From Rhodocyclales bacterium (lineage in GTDB: Bacteria; Pseudomonadota; Gammaproteobacteria; Burkholderiales; Rhodocyclaceae), in NCBI GenBank assembly GCA_016235765.1, contig JACRIZ010000043.1, positions 1 to 64,000 on the forward strand: a stretch of 64,000 bases of DNA. The letters are read 5' to 3'. The notes beneath the pieces were generated by a model that did not search any database, was not told the origin of the DNA, and worked only from the letters and a program-made list of their open reading frames with translations. Of this stretch, positions 11,800-21,570 are shown in pieces; the stretch's first letter is position 1; the number at the start of each line of letters is the position of its first letter. A program made the translations under genes and the position numbers.

Positions 11800-12171
11800 T
11801 CAGGGCTCGACGCGGGGCAGGTTGGCGCGGGAGCCGGAACCGCAGTTGCAGTTGGTGATCGTTGGTCGTCCAGGCCGGCCGGTACGGCAGGAAAAGGCAG
11901 GCGGCAGGCGCAAGTCGAGCACGACGGCGGTGAAGGCGAAAGGCACGCCACCCAGTGCGCGGGCGGCATCCGCGGCGGGCATGTCGATCACGTCGACCAG
12001 GCAGAGCATGCGCCCCGGGGTATCGCGGCTGCAATAGATATTGACGTTGGCGACGCGTCCCGGCGACGGCAGCAGGGACGACAGGTGTTCGGCGAGCTGA
12101 TGGATGTTGGCGACCGATTCGATGGTGACGGCCGGCGATTCGGCGGCGATTTCTTCTATGTTGCGGCTCAT
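11800..12171 (-). CDS. Conserved hypothetical protein
   Basis: A 123-residue soluble protein that I do not recognise. It begins MSRNIEEIAAESPAVTIESV, has an alternating hydrophobic pattern (VANVNIYCSRD, MLCLVDVIDMP, FAFTAVVLDLRLPP) suggesting an alpha/beta fold, and a tail with CNCGSGS. It has no signal peptide or membrane segment. It converges with the UDG gene (7 bases) and is divergent from lemA. Confidence 0.55.
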   Translation of the reverse strand: MSRNIEEIAAESPAVTIESVANIHQLAEHLSSLLPSPGRVANVNIYCSRDTPGRMLCLVDVIDMPAADAARALGGVPFAFTAVVLDLRLPPAFSCRTGRPGRPTITNCNCGSGSRANLPRVEP

Positions 12172-12280
12172 GGAACAAGCTCTCCCTTGTCCGTTGGGTC
12201 AGCCATTATCCTCCCGCCATGGCGATTTGGCGATGAGTGGTATGCTCGGCCGATCGTTACTGCCATTCCGGAGGCTCTCC

Positions 12281-12880
12281 ATGCAGGCTCGACTCATCGC
12301 CATCCTCGCCGTCCTGACGACGCTGTTGTCCGGTTGCGGTTACAACCAGATCCAGATCAACGACGAGGGCGTCAACGCCGCCTGGTCGGAAGTCCTCAAC
12401 CAGTACCAGCGCCGTGCCGACCTGATTCCGAACCTGGTCTCGGTCGTCCAGGGCTATGCGGCGCACGAGAAGGAAGTGCTGACCCGCGTGACCGAGGCGC
12501 GCGCCAGTGTGGCGGGCATGAAGGCCACGCCCGAGTTGATCAACGACGAGGCCGCCTTCGCCAAGTTCCAGAAGGCACAATCGGAGCTCTCCGGTGCCTT
12601 GGCCCGCCTGCTGGTCGTGGCCGAGAACTACCCCAACCTGAAGGCCGACGCCAACTTCCGCGACCTGCAGGCGCAACTGGAGGGCACCGAGAACCGGATC
12701 ACCGTCGCCCGCAATCGCTACATCGACTCGGTCAAGACCTACAACGTCTCCGTGCGCACCTTCCCGAACAACCTGACTGCGCTGGTCATGGGCTGGAAAC
12801 CGAAGCCGAACTTCGCGGTCGAGGACGAGAAGGCGATTTCAACGCCGCCGACAGTCAAGTTCGATTCGCCGGCGAAATAG
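12281..12880 (+). CDS. lemA: LemA family lipoprotein
   Basis: A 199-residue protein with a lipoprotein signal (TTLLSGC, lipidated Cys19) and the LemA core: NAAWSEVLNQYQRRADLIPNL, then helices to about residue 165 with TEARASV and the NRYIDSVKTYNVSVRTFPNN block. LemA proteins form helical bundles facing the periplasm or outside, of unknown function. Here, as often, lemA precedes TPM-domain genes. The ATG at 12281 follows GAGG. It ends 13 bases before the next gene, within a degenerate copy of the dispersed repeat. Confidence 0.93.
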   Translation: MQARLIAILAVLTTLLSGCGYNQIQINDEGVNAAWSEVLNQYQRRADLIPNLVSVVQGYAAHEKEVLTRVTEARASVAGMKATPELINDEAAFAKFQKAQSELSGALARLLVVAENYPNLKADANFRDLQAQLEGTENRITVARNRYIDSVKTYNVSVRTFPNNLTALVMGWKPKPNFAVEDEKAISTPPTVKFDSPAK

Positions 12881-12903
12881 AAGGTCAGCCCTGGTGGGAC
12901 GCC
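12871..12903 (+). repeat. Dispersed repeat copy (f), lemA/TPM junction, degenerate
   Basis: GGCG...AAGGTCAGCCCTGGTGGGACGCC: same ends and layout as the other copies but with three extra bases and two core mismatches. It spans the lemA stop codon and the GTG start of the next gene. Confidence 0.4.
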
Positions 12904-13721
12904 TCCTGACGGTCGTCTTGCTGCTGTTCGCGCCGTTGTTCGGGGCGGCAGCCGACGTGCTGCCGCTGCCCGCACTCGCCGCTCGCGTCACCGATCTGAC
13001 CGCGACGCTGACGCCGGCGCAGCGCGAGGCGCTGGAAGCGTCGACGGCTGCCATCGAGCGCGAGAAAGGCAGCCAAGTGGCGATCCTGATCCTGCCGACT
13101 ACGCAACCCGAGACCATCGAGCAGTTCGGCATCCGGCTCGCGGAAGCCTGGCAGATCGGCCGCGACGGGATCGACGACGGCGTGATCGTCATCGTCGCCA
13201 AGGACGACCGCCAGATGCGCATCGAAGTCGGCTACGGCCTGGAGGGCGCGATTCCCGATGCGGTGGCCAAGCGCATCGTCGCCGACGTGATGGCGCCGCG
13301 CTTCCGGCAGGGCGATTTCGCGGGCGGCCTGAACGAGGCGGTCGCGGCGCTCGCCCGACTGATCGGCGGCGAGACGCTGCCCGCAGCGCCGGCCGCCGAC
13401 GAGTTTCCGAACGTGAACCTGGACAACGGCTTCTGGCTGCTGATGATCCTGTTCTTCGCCGGCATCCTGCGGTCCATTCTCGGCGTCATAGGCTCGCTGC
13501 TGGCGGCGGGGCTGGCGGCAGCGGCGGCCTTCTGGGTGTTCGGGTCCTGGCTGATCGCGCTGATCGCCGCGGTGATCGTGTTCGTCTTCTCGTTCGCCCG
13601 GCCGGGCCGCGGCGGCCTGGGCAGCGGCGGTTTCTCGTCGGGCGGCAGCTCGTCGGGAGGTGGCGGCTTCGCCGGTGGCGGGGGCGGCTTTGGCGGCGGC
13701 GGCGCGTCGGGGAGCTGGTGA
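12894..13721 (+). CDS. TPM-domain membrane protein (YgcG family)
   Basis: 275 residues: signal peptide (1-20), a TPM (TLP18.3/Psb32/MOLO-1) domain with EREKGSQVAILILPTT and DDGVIVIVAKDDRQMRIEVG at ~55-115, two hydrophobic helices at ~180-228, and a glycine/serine-rich tail ending in GASGSW. This layout, next to lemA, is the standard YgcG type. The GTG start lies inside the degenerate repeat. Family function is unclear; some TPM proteins have phosphatase activity or assist membrane-complex repair. Confidence 0.87.
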   Translation: MGRLLTVVLLLFAPLFGAAADVLPLPALAARVTDLTATLTPAQREALEASTAAIEREKGSQVAILILPTTQPETIEQFGIRLAEAWQIGRDGIDDGVIVIVAKDDRQMRIEVGYGLEGAIPDAVAKRIVADVMAPRFRQGDFAGGLNEAVAALARLIGGETLPAAPAADEFPNVNLDNGFWLLMILFFAGILRSILGVIGSLLAAGLAAAAAFWVFGSWLIALIAAVIVFVFSFARPGRGGLGSGGFSSGGSSSGGGGFAGGGGGFGGGGASGSW

Positions 13722-13722
13722 G

Positions 13723-14220
13723 ATGAACATCGCCAGAATCTTCAAGCATCTCGTCACTCCCGGCTGGCTGGCCAGGCGCCGGTTCCGCTACGCCGACCGG
13801 GAGGTCATCCGCGCGGCGGTGGCGGCATCGGAGGCCGCGCATCGGGGCGAACTGCGCATCGCCATCGAAGGCCCGCTGCCCCTGCGCGCGTTGTTCCGCG
13901 GCCAGACCGCGCGCCAGCGCGCGGCCGACCTGTTCGTTCGCCTCGGCGTGGCCAACACGGAGGAGGCGACGGGCATCCTGATCTACGTCCAACTGGTGGA
14001 CCGGCAGGTCGAGATACTCGCCGACCAGGGCATCGATGCGCGCGTTTCGCAAGCCGAGTGGGAAGGGATCTGCCGCGAGATGGAGGTGGCGTTCAGCGAA
14101 GGCGCCTGGCGCCGCGGCGTGCTGGAGGCGCTTGATCGCGCTTCGCAACTGCTGCAGATCCACTTTCCGGCGCGGGGCAGAAACCGCAACGAACTGGACG
14201 ACCGGCCGAGACTGTTCTAG
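13723..14220 (+). CDS. Second TPM-domain protein (cytoplasmic type)
   Basis: A 165-residue TPM-domain protein without signal peptide, recognised by the GELRIAIEGPLP opening, LFVRLGVANTEEATGILIYVQLVDRQVEILAD and the DQGIDARVSQAEWE segment. It starts one base after the stop of the first TPM gene, so lemA-TPM1-TPM2 read as one operon. TPM2 proteins of this kind regularly follow YgcG-type ones. It is convergent with lplT (1 base apart). Confidence 0.85.
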   Translation: MNIARIFKHLVTPGWLARRRFRYADREVIRAAVAASEAAHRGELRIAIEGPLPLRALFRGQTARQRAADLFVRLGVANTEEATGILIYVQLVDRQVEILADQGIDARVSQAEWEGICREMEVAFSEGAWRRGVLEALDRASQLLQIHFPARGRNRNELDDRPRLF

Positions 14221-14221
14221 C

Positions 14222-15559
14222 TCAGTGGCTGCTGTTTTCGAGCAGCACGACGTCGTCGTGCTGCCGCTGGTTTGCCTCGTGACGCAGCTTGACGAGGTAC
14301 ATCGAGCCCGAGACGAACAGGCCGAAGGATACGACGACCACAGCCACGGAAACGTCGAGCCCGAGCAATACCGAGTAGAGACCGGTCATGATCAGGATCG
14401 ACAGGTTTTCGTTGAAGTTCTGCACGGCGATGGAGTGTCCGGCGCCCATCAGGATGTGGCCGCGGTGCTGGAGCAGGGCGTTCATCGGCACGACGAAGAA
14501 GCCGGCAAGGCTGCCGACGACGATCATGAGCACGATCACCATGGTCGTACGCAATTCGACCAGCAGCGCCACGGGCTTGCCGAAGAGATCGAATTCCTGA
14601 CGGGTGAGCTCGATGATCGGCACGTAGGGCAGGACGATCATGACCATGACGATGATGCCCATGGCAATGCCGAGCGGAATGACCTGGACGGAGCGCCGCA
14701 GGGTAATCAGCCGCGCCGCGAGCACGGCGCCGAGCGCGATTCCGACGGCCACCGCGCCCTGCAGCATGCTGGCTGCCGAGAGCTTCATGTCGAGCGATCG
14801 CTCGGCCCAGAGGATGACGATGAATTGCAGCGTTGCCCCGGCACCCCAGAACAGTGTGGTCACGGCCAGGGAAATCTGACCCAGGCGGTCGCGCCAGAGC
14901 AGCTTCAGGCAGTGATTGAATTCGTGGATCAGGTAAAGGGGGTTCTTCTTGAGCGGTTTGTGGTCGACGCCGGTGTCCGGAATGTAGAGGTTGAACAATG
15001 CGGCGACGAGGTAGAGGCCACCGATGATCAACAGGTTCATTTCCGCCACCGTGTCGATTCCGGTGTCGATGACGGGGAAGTCGCTGGAGAGCAGTGCGGC
15101 GGCGAGATCGGGTTTGATCAGGAAGCCCCCGACCACGGTGCCGAGGATGATGGCGGCGACCGTCAGTCCCTCGATCCAGCCGTTGGCGACTACCAGTTGG
15201 CGGTGCGGCAGATACTCGGTGAGGATGCCGTACTTGGCAGGAGAATAGGAAGCGGCGCCGAGGCCGACCACGGCATAGGCGATCAGCGGGTGGACGTCGA
15301 AGAACATCAGCGCGCAGCCGAAGACCTTGATCCCGTTGCTGATGAACATCACTCGCCACTTGGGCATCGAGTCGGCAAAGGCGCCGACGAAGGCGGCCAG
15401 CGCGACATAGGAGACCGTGAAGAACAGTTTCAGCAGCGGTTCCTGGGAGGCCGGCGCATGCAGATCGCGCAGGATGGCAATGGCGGCGATGAGCAGCGCA
15501 TTGTCGGCGAGCGCGGAAAAAAACTGCGCCGCCATGATGATGTAGAAGCCGAGGGACAT
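14222..15559 (-). CDS. lplT: Lysophospholipid transporter LplT (MFS)
   Basis: A 445-residue major-facilitator protein with about 12 membrane segments. The opening AAQFFSALADNALL, the loop after segment 2 (DSMPKWRVM) and the GLGAASYSPAKYGIL block in segment 4-5 match LplT, which flips lysophosphatidylethanolamine inward for re-acylation. In enterobacteria the acyltransferase Aas is adjacent; none is seen here. The ATG at 15559 is preferred over an in-frame ATG at 15631 because it gives the family N terminus. Confidence 0.85.
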   Translation of the reverse strand: MSLGFYIIMAAQFFSALADNALLIAAIAILRDLHAPASQEPLLKLFFTVSYVALAAFVGAFADSMPKWRVMFISNGIKVFGCALMFFDVHPLIAYAVVGLGAASYSPAKYGILTEYLPHRQLVVANGWIEGLTVAAIILGTVVGGFLIKPDLAAALLSSDFPVIDTGIDTVAEMNLLIIGGLYLVAALFNLYIPDTGVDHKPLKKNPLYLIHEFNHCLKLLWRDRLGQISLAVTTLFWGAGATLQFIVILWAERSLDMKLSAASMLQGAVAVGIALGAVLAARLITLRRSVQVIPLGIAMGIIVMVMIVLPYVPIIELTRQEFDLFGKPVALLVELRTTMVIVLMIVVGSLAGFFVVPMNALLQHRGHILMGAGHSIAVQNFNENLSILIMTGLYSVLLGLDVSVAVVVVSFGLFVSGSMYLVKLRHEANQRQHDDVVLLENSSH

Positions 15560-15657
15560 TGGCCGGGGTTTATACCACGAAAGATTTAAGGCCACCTTGC
15601 GGTGCCGGGCGACGCGAAAAATGCCGGGCATCAGGCTCCCTTATGTCGGTAAATTGT

Positions 15658-15672
15658 GCTTGAATATCAAGC
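15658..15672. promoter_or_regulatory. Palindrome upstream of LysR gene
   Basis: GCTTGA-ATA-TCAAGC, a perfect 6-base inverted repeat in an AT-rich patch between lplT and the divergent LysR gene, 36 bases before its start. LysR regulators commonly bind such dyads next to their own promoter; assignment is inferred from position only. Confidence 0.35.
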
Positions 15673-15708
15673 TGAACTAATAGAAAGGCCTCAGGAGGGG
15701 GATGTTCC

Positions 15709-16614
15709 ATGGCTGATCGCAGGTTGCAAGTGTTTCATGCCGTCGCCAAGCAGTTGTCGTTTACCAAGGCGGCCGAGATTCTGTTCATGACTCAGCCGGC
15801 CGTGACCTTCCAGATCAAGCAACTGGAGGAGCACTTCAATACCCGCCTGTTCGACCGCGGCCATGGCCGCATTGCCCTGACGCCCGCCGGCGAACTGGTG
15901 CTGACCTATGCCGAGAGGATACTCGGCCTGTCGTCGGAAATGGATGTCCGTCTCGCCGAAATGACCGGCGAAATCAGCGGTTCGCTGCTGGTCGGTGCCT
16001 CCACCACCATCGCCGAGTTCATGCTGCCGCGCATCCTGGGTGAATTCAAGTCGGCCTATCCGAACGTCCGGCCGCGCCTGGTGGTCGCCAACTCCGAAAC
16101 CATCGAAACGCGTGTCGCCGAGCACACCATCGACATCGGTTTCATCGAGTCGCCCTCGCACCAGCCCAACCTCGAGACCGAGACCTGCTGTGACGACGAA
16201 CTGCATGTCGTCTGCAGCCCGAAGTTCCCGCTCGCCAAGTTCAAGGAACTGAGCCCGCAACAACTGACCGAGCATCCCTACGTCTCGCGCGAACCGGGCT
16301 CGGGGACGCGCGAGTTCACCGATTCCTATCTGCGCAAGGCGGGGATTGCGCCGGACGAGATGAAGCTGGTGATGGAGTTGGGCAGCCCGATCGCGCTCAA
16401 CGGCGTCGTCGAAACCGGCCTCGGATTTGCCATCGCTTCGGTCGGCTCGGTACGCAAGGCGCAACGCTTGGGCGACCTGATTTCGATTCCGCTCAAGCCG
16501 CGCCTGATCCGCACGCTTTCCATGGTCTATCCGAAAGAGAAATTCCGTTCGCGACTGGTGACGACCTTCGTCGATTTCGCGGCCTCCCGACTCAAGCAGA
16601 TGTCGACCAAATAA
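15709..16614 (+). CDS. LysR-family transcriptional regulator (CysL/CbbR-like branch)
   Basis: 301 residues: winged HTH (TQPAVTFQIKQLEEHFNTRLF, residues ~28-48) and an effector domain opening with GSLLVGASTTIAEFMLPRILG, the pattern seen in CbbR/CysL/YwfX-type regulators. A strong AGGAGG lies at 15693-15698. It is divergent from lplT and followed by alr after 23 bases. The ligand and targets are unknown; no carbon-fixation or sulfur-assimilation gene is adjacent. Confidence 0.9.
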   Translation: MADRRLQVFHAVAKQLSFTKAAEILFMTQPAVTFQIKQLEEHFNTRLFDRGHGRIALTPAGELVLTYAERILGLSSEMDVRLAEMTGEISGSLLVGASTTIAEFMLPRILGEFKSAYPNVRPRLVVANSETIETRVAEHTIDIGFIESPSHQPNLETETCCDDELHVVCSPKFPLAKFKELSPQQLTEHPYVSREPGSGTREFTDSYLRKAGIAPDEMKLVMELGSPIALNGVVETGLGFAIASVGSVRKAQRLGDLISIPLKPRLIRTLSMVYPKEKFRSRLVTTFVDFAASRLKQMSTK

Positions 16615-16637
16615 TCGGGTGTGAGAAACTCGCTGGC

Positions 16638-17723
16638 ATGACCAGTACCGCCGCACGCCCGATCCGCGCCCGTTTCGACCCCGCCGCCCTGCGGCACAAC
16701 CACGCCGTAGCACGCTCCCATGCCGGAAACGCGCGCCTCTGGAGCGTCGTCAAGGCCAACGCCTACGGGCATGGCCTGGAGCGCACCGTCGCCGCCTTGG
16801 CTGATGTCGCCGACGGTTTCGCCCTCATCGAACTCGAGGCGGCCATCGCCCTGCGCGCAGCCGGCCTGCGCCAGCCCATCCTGCTGCTCGAGGGCTGCTA
16901 TTCGGCGGAGGAATTGCCGTCCTTCGCCGAGAACCACCTGACGCCGGTCTTCCACAGCCTTGCCCAGGTCGATGCCTTTTGCGCCCTGGCGCTGCCGGTT
17001 CGCCTGCCCGTCTACATCAAGCTGAATACCGGCATGAACCGGCTCGGCCTCGAATCCGGCGAACTCGATGCGGCGCTGGCGATGCTGGCCTCGACGTCCA
17101 GCGCCGGTTCCATCACCCTGATGACGCATTTTGCCGACGCGGACGGCGCGACCGGCGTGGCCTGGCAACTGGCCCGCCTGCAGGCCATGTGCGCCGGACG
17201 GTCGCTGCCCATGTCGCTGGCGAACTCCGCCGCGCTGCTGCGTTTTCCCGAGACGCGCGGCGATTGGGCGCGGCCCGGCATCATGCTCTACGGCAGTTCT
17301 CCGTTCCCCGACCGGAGCGCCGCGGACCTTGGCCTCCGGCCCGTGATGACGGTGGAGAGCCAACTGATCGCCGTGCGCGACATCGCCGTCGGCGATCATG
17401 TCGGCTATGGCTGTCTTTTCTGCGCCGAGCGACCCATGCGCATCGGCGTCGTGGCCTGCGGCTATGCCGACGGCTATCCGCGCCACGCTCCCACGGGCAC
17501 CCCCATCCTGGTCGCCGGCCGGCGGTCGCGAACGCTGGGCCGGGTATCGATGGACAAGCTGTGCGTCGATCTGACGGAACTGCCGGATGCCGACGTCGGC
17601 GCTCCGGTGACCTTGTGGGGCGAAGGACTGTCGGCGGACGAGGTGGCGAGCGCCGCCGGCACCATCAGCTACGAGTTGTTCTGCGCGCTGGCGGGGCGCG
17701 TGCCGATCGTCGAAGTCGAGTAA
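16638..17723 (+). CDS. alr: Alanine racemase
   Basis: A 361-residue fold-type III PLP enzyme giving D-alanine for peptidoglycan. The PLP lysine Lys39 sits in SVVKANAYGHG, the second catalytic tyrosine is in GDHVGYGCLF near residue 256, and the RVSMDKLCVDL motif follows. Length matches family norm. Its stop shares a base with the radA start (TAATG), so the two are translationally coupled. Confidence 0.95.
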   Translation: MTSTAARPIRARFDPAALRHNHAVARSHAGNARLWSVVKANAYGHGLERTVAALADVADGFALIELEAAIALRAAGLRQPILLLEGCYSAEELPSFAENHLTPVFHSLAQVDAFCALALPVRLPVYIKLNTGMNRLGLESGELDAALAMLASTSSAGSITLMTHFADADGATGVAWQLARLQAMCAGRSLPMSLANSAALLRFPETRGDWARPGIMLYGSSPFPDRSAADLGLRPVMTVESQLIAVRDIAVGDHVGYGCLFCAERPMRIGVVACGYADGYPRHAPTGTPILVAGRRSRTLGRVSMDKLCVDLTELPDADVGAPVTLWGEGLSADEVASAAGTISYELFCALAGRVPIVEVE

Positions 17724-19099
17724 TGGCCAAGGCAAAGAGCGTCTACACCTGCACCGAATGCGGTGCCAGCAGTCCCAAGTGGCAGGGCCAGTGCCCGGGC
17801 TGCGGGCAGTGGAACACCCTGGTCGAAACCGTCGCGGAAGCGGCGACGACCGGCGCCAACCGGTACGCCAGCCTGGCCGGCAGCGGCCAGCTCCAGGACC
17901 TGTCGGCGATCCGGCCGCGCGACGAGCCGCGCCAGGCGACCGGCATCGAGGAGTTCGATCGCGTGCTCGGCGGTGGCCTGGTGCCGGGCGGCGTGGTGCT
18001 GATCGGCGGCGATCCGGGCATCGGCAAGTCGACGCTGTTGTTGCAGGCGCTGTCGCGACTTGCCGAGGCCGGGCAGCCGGTCCTGTATGTCTCCGGCGAA
18101 GAGTCGAGCGAGCAGGTGGCGCTGCGCGCGCACCGCTTGCAGCTCGAGACGCGCGGCCTGCGCATGCTGCCCGAGATCGGCCTGGAAAAGATCCTTGCCA
18201 CGCTGCAGAAGGAGCGGCCGCTGGTCGCGGTGATCGACTCCATCCAGACCCTCTATTCCGAAGCGCTGCAGTCGGCGCCCGGCTCCGTGGCGCAGGTGCG
18301 CGAATGCGCGGCGCAACTGACCCGGCTGGCCAAGCAAAGCGGCATCTGCATCGTCCTGGTCGGGCACGTGACCAAGGAGGGGGCGCTGGCGGGCCCGCGC
18401 GTGCTCGAGCACATCGTCGATACCGTGCTCTATTTCGAGGGCGATACGCATTCCAGTTTCCGCCTGATCCGCGCCTTCAAGAACCGCTACGGCGCCGTCA
18501 ATGAACTCGGCGTCTTCGCCATGACCGAGAAGGGCCTGCGCGGCGTTTCCAATCCCTCGGCCCTGTTCCTCTCGCAGCATGCGCAGGAAGTCTCGGGTTC
18601 CTGCGTGCTGGTCACGCAGGAGGGCACCCGGCCGCTGCTGGTCGAGATCCAGGCCCTGGTCGACACGGCGCATTCGCCGAGCCCGCGCCGCCTGACGGTA
18701 GGTCTCGATCCCCAACGGCTGGCGATGCTGCTGGCGGTGCTGCACCGCCATGCGGGCATCGTCTGCTTCGACCAGGACGTGTTCGTCAATGCCGTCGGCG
18801 GCGTACGCATCCAGGAGCCGGCGGCCGATCTGGCGGTGCTGCTCGCCATCGTCTCCTCGCTCAACAACCGGCCCTTGCCGGCGAAACTGGTGACCTTCGG
18901 CGAGGTCGGCCTGGCCGGCGAGATCCGCCCCGCGCCGCGCGGCCAGGAGCGTTTGAAGGAGGCCGCCAAGCTCGGCTTCACCCATGCCCTCGTGCCGAAG
19001 GCCAACGCGCCCAGGCAGGCGATCAAGGGCATCGAGGTGATCGCACTGGAGCGCGTCGAGCAGGCCATCGACGCCTTGCGTTCCCTGCGCGATTCATGA
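17723..19099 (+). CDS. radA: DNA repair protein RadA
   Basis: A 458-residue RecA-like ATPase that drives branch migration during recombination. An N-terminal C4 zinc finger (CTECG...CPGCGQWNT, residues ~10-30) is followed by Walker A GGDPGIGKSTLL (~95), the RadA-specific KNRYG motif (~255) and a C-terminal Lon-protease-like domain (from ~275). The family motif is usually KNRFG; Phe to Tyr is conservative. It overlaps the following permease gene by 4 bases. Confidence 0.95.
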   Translation: MAKAKSVYTCTECGASSPKWQGQCPGCGQWNTLVETVAEAATTGANRYASLAGSGQLQDLSAIRPRDEPRQATGIEEFDRVLGGGLVPGGVVLIGGDPGIGKSTLLLQALSRLAEAGQPVLYVSGEESSEQVALRAHRLQLETRGLRMLPEIGLEKILATLQKERPLVAVIDSIQTLYSEALQSAPGSVAQVRECAAQLTRLAKQSGICIVLVGHVTKEGALAGPRVLEHIVDTVLYFEGDTHSSFRLIRAFKNRYGAVNELGVFAMTEKGLRGVSNPSALFLSQHAQEVSGSCVLVTQEGTRPLLVEIQALVDTAHSPSPRRLTVGLDPQRLAMLLAVLHRHAGIVCFDQDVFVNAVGGVRIQEPAADLAVLLAIVSSLNNRPLPAKLVTFGEVGLAGEIRPAPRGQERLKEAAKLGFTHALVPKANAPRQAIKGIEVIALERVEQAIDALRSLRDS

Positions 19100-21570
19100 A
19101 CGCCTTGCGGCTCGCCTGGCGGATGCTGGTCCGCGACTGGCGGGCCGGCGAACTCGCCGTGCTGGGCATGGCGCTGGTGCTCGCCGTGGCCGCGCTGACC
19201 AGCGTCAGCTTTCTCGCCGATCGTGTCCAGCAGGGGCTGATCCTGCAGTCGCACCAGTTGCTGGGCGGCGACCTGCTGCTGTCGGCCGATCATCCCTGGC
19301 CGGATGGATTCCGCAGCGAAGCGCGCCGGCGCAAGCTTCAGCTGGCCGAAAGTGCCAGCTTCGCCAGCATGGTCGCCGCGGGCGAAGCGACGCAACTGGC
19401 CGAAATCAAGGCAGTCAGCGACAACTTCCCCTTGCGCGGCACCCTGCGCATCGCACCGGCCCTGAACGCGCCGGATGCCGCGACCGACCGCGTTCCCGCG
19501 TCGGGCGAGGCCTGGCCGGACGAGCGTCTCGCCCAGGCGCTCGGTGCGCAGCGGCTCAGGCTGGGTGCGCTGGAACTGGACGCCGCGACGGTATTGACGC
19601 TCGACCCCGATCGCGGCATCAATGCCTTTGCGCTGGCGCCGCGGCTGCTGGTAAATCTTGCCGACTTGCCCGCGACCCAGCTCATCCAGCCGGGCAGTCG
19701 CGTCAGTTGGCGCCTGCACGTGGCGGGCGAGGCAGGCGACGTCGACGGCTTCCGGCGCTGGGCGGAAGCGCAGCTCGGTCGCGGCGAGCGCATGGAAAGC
19801 CTGGACAACGCGCGCCCGGAAGTGCGCAACCTGCTCGACCGCGCCGGTCGCTTCCTGCGTCTGGCGGCACTGCTGACCGTGGTGCTGGCAGCCGTGGCCG
19901 TGGGTCTTGCCACCGACCGCTACCTGCGGCGCCACCTCGACGGCTGCGCGGTGATGCGCTGCCTGGGCGCCTCGGCGAACCGCATCATGGCCGTCCATGG
20001 CGGCGAGTTCGCGTTGTTCGGGCTCTTGGCGACGCTGGCGGGGTGCGTGTTCGGCTACCTCGCGCAGCTTGCCCTGCAGGCGGTGCTGGCCGGCTTCCTG
20101 AGCGGCGACCTGCCGCTGCCGTCATGGCGTCCCTGGGCGCACGGCGTGCTGGTCGGCCTGACGCTGATGGTCGGCTTCGTCCTGCCGCCGCTGCTGCGCC
20201 TGCGTCGCGTGCCGACCGTGCGGGTGCTGCGGCGCGAGTGGGATGCGGCCGAGCCCGGCCTGTTGGCAGCCTACGGCTTCGGCGTGATCCTGCTGACCCT
20301 GCTGATGGTCTGGGTGGCCGGCGAACTGAAACTGGGCGCCATCGTCATCGGCGGCTTCGCGCTGGCGGTGCTGCTCTACGGTGGCGCGGCGCGGACCATG
20401 CTGCTGGTCGGCCGCAGCGGTCGGCGTTCCGCCTTCGATCCATGGCGGCTGGGGCTGGCCAACCTGCGCCGGCGCTGGCGCGGTACGGTGGTGCAGGCGG
20501 TCGCCCTCGGGCTCGGCCTGACCACGCTGCTGCTGCTCACCATCGCCCGCGACGACCTGCTGGCGAACTGGCAGAGCCGGGTGCCCGCCGATGCGCCGAA
20601 CCGTTTCGTGATCAACCTCCAGGCCGACCAGCGCGAGGCCTTCGCCGCATTCTTCGCCGAGCGGGGCCTGCCCGCGCCGGTCACCGAGCCCATGGTGCGG
20701 GGGCGCCTGACGGCGGTCAATAGTCAGCCGCGGGGACACGCCGACTACACCGACGAACGCGCGCAGCGGCTGGTGGAAAGGGAGTTCAACCTGTCCTGGA
20801 AGAGCGAACTGCCGCCCGGCAATACAGTCGTGGCCGGCAAGTGGTACGGCAGCGATTCCAGTCCGCAGTTCTCGGTGGAACAGGGCCTGGCGGAAACGCT
20901 AGGCTTCAGGATCGGCGATGAACTGACCTACGAGGTGGCCGGCGTGCCGCTGTCGGCGCGCATCACCTCGCTGCGCAAGCTCGACTGGGACTCGATGCGC
21001 GTCAACTTCTTCGTCGTTGCGCCGCCGGGCCTGCTCGAACGCTATCCGGTCAGCTATATCACCAGCTTTCACCTGCCGGCCGACCGCTCCGCATTGATCG
21101 GCGAACTGGTGCGGGACTTCCCGAACATCACCATCATCGACGTGGCGGCCGTGGTCCACCAGTTGCAGGACACCCTGGATCGGGTCGCGCGCGCCGTACA
21201 GGCGCTTTTCGGCCTGGCGCTGGCGGCGGGCCTGATGGTCCTCTATGCGGCCTTGCAGGCGACCGCCGACGAGCGCCAGCGCGAGCTGGCCGTGATGCGG
21301 GCGCTGGGCGCACGGCGACGCCAACTGCGCCAGGTGCTGTTCGCGGAATTCGCGACGCTCGGCGCTACGGCGGGCCTGCTGGCCGGCCTGGGCGCGGCCG
21401 GCATCGGTTGGGCGCTGGGCCGGTTTGCCTTCCAGCTCGCTTATGTACCCAGTCCCTGGCTGCCGATCGCCGGACTCCTGGCCGGCGCCTCGGGTGTGGT
21501 CATGGCCGGCCTGTGGGCGACACGCAGTGCGGTGCATGAGCCGGTCAGTGCCCAGTTGCTGGCCGGCTAA
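19096..21570 (+). CDS. YbbP-like ABC transporter permease (FtsX/MacB-type)
   Basis: A large 824-residue membrane protein: N-terminal segment at ~20-42, a periplasmic region to ~250, a first FtsX block (~255-385), further membrane segments (~400-500), a second periplasmic region (~510-695) and a final FtsX block (~700-820) with the [17 protein letters not shown] cytoplasmic loop. The arrangement matches E. coli YbbP, partner of ATPase YbbA. No ATPase or tesA gene is nearby, so the partner must be encoded elsewhere or the protein acts alone. It is coupled to radA (ATGA overlap) and convergent with moaA (4-base overlap). A copy of the dispersed repeat lies at 20712-20742. Confidence 0.85.
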   Translation: MNALRLAWRMLVRDWRAGELAVLGMALVLAVAALTSVSFLADRVQQGLILQSHQLLGGDLLLSADHPWPDGFRSEARRRKLQLAESASFASMVAAGEATQLAEIKAVSDNFPLRGTLRIAPALNAPDAATDRVPASGEAWPDERLAQALGAQRLRLGALELDAATVLTLDPDRGINAFALAPRLLVNLADLPATQLIQPGSRVSWRLHVAGEAGDVDGFRRWAEAQLGRGERMESLDNARPEVRNLLDRAGRFLRLAALLTVVLAAVAVGLATDRYLRRHLDGCAVMRCLGASANRIMAVHGGEFALFGLLATLAGCVFGYLAQLALQAVLAGFLSGDLPLPSWRPWAHGVLVGLTLMVGFVLPPLLRLRRVPTVRVLRREWDAAEPGLLAAYGFGVILLTLLMVWVAGELKLGAIVIGGFALAVLLYGGAARTMLLVGRSGRRSAFDPWRLGLANLRRRWRGTVVQAVALGLGLTTLLLLTIARDDLLANWQSRVPADAPNRFVINLQADQREAFAAFFAERGLPAPVTEPMVRGRLTAVNSQPRGHADYTDERAQRLVEREFNLSWKSELPPGNTVVAGKWYGSDSSPQFSVEQGLAETLGFRIGDELTYEVAGVPLSARITSLRKLDWDSMRVNFFVVAPPGLLERYPVSYITSFHLPADRSALIGELVRDFPNITIIDVAAVVHQLQDTLDRVARAVQALFGLALAAGLMVLYAALQATADERQRELAVMRALGARRRQLRQVLFAEFATLGATAGLLAGLGAAGIGWALGRFAFQLAYVPSPWLPIAGLLAGASGVVMAGLWATRSAVHEPVSAQLLAG
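20712..20742 (+). repeat. Dispersed repeat copy (g), inside YbbP-like gene, divergent
   Basis: GGCGGTCAATAGTCAGCCGCGG then GACACGCC: shares the GGCG/CGCC ends and most of the core (two mismatches). It encodes NSQPRGHA in the second periplasmic region. Confidence 0.45.

Noticed and set aside
13615..13720. GGC-rich repetitive stretch
   Set aside because: Codes for the Gly/Ser-rich tail normal for YgcG-type TPM proteins, not a mobile or satellite repeat.
19201..19230. Sequence resembling part of the dispersed repeat in the YbbP-like gene
   Set aside because: Only the TTTCTCGCCGA portion matches, core absent; residues there match the usual family sequence.
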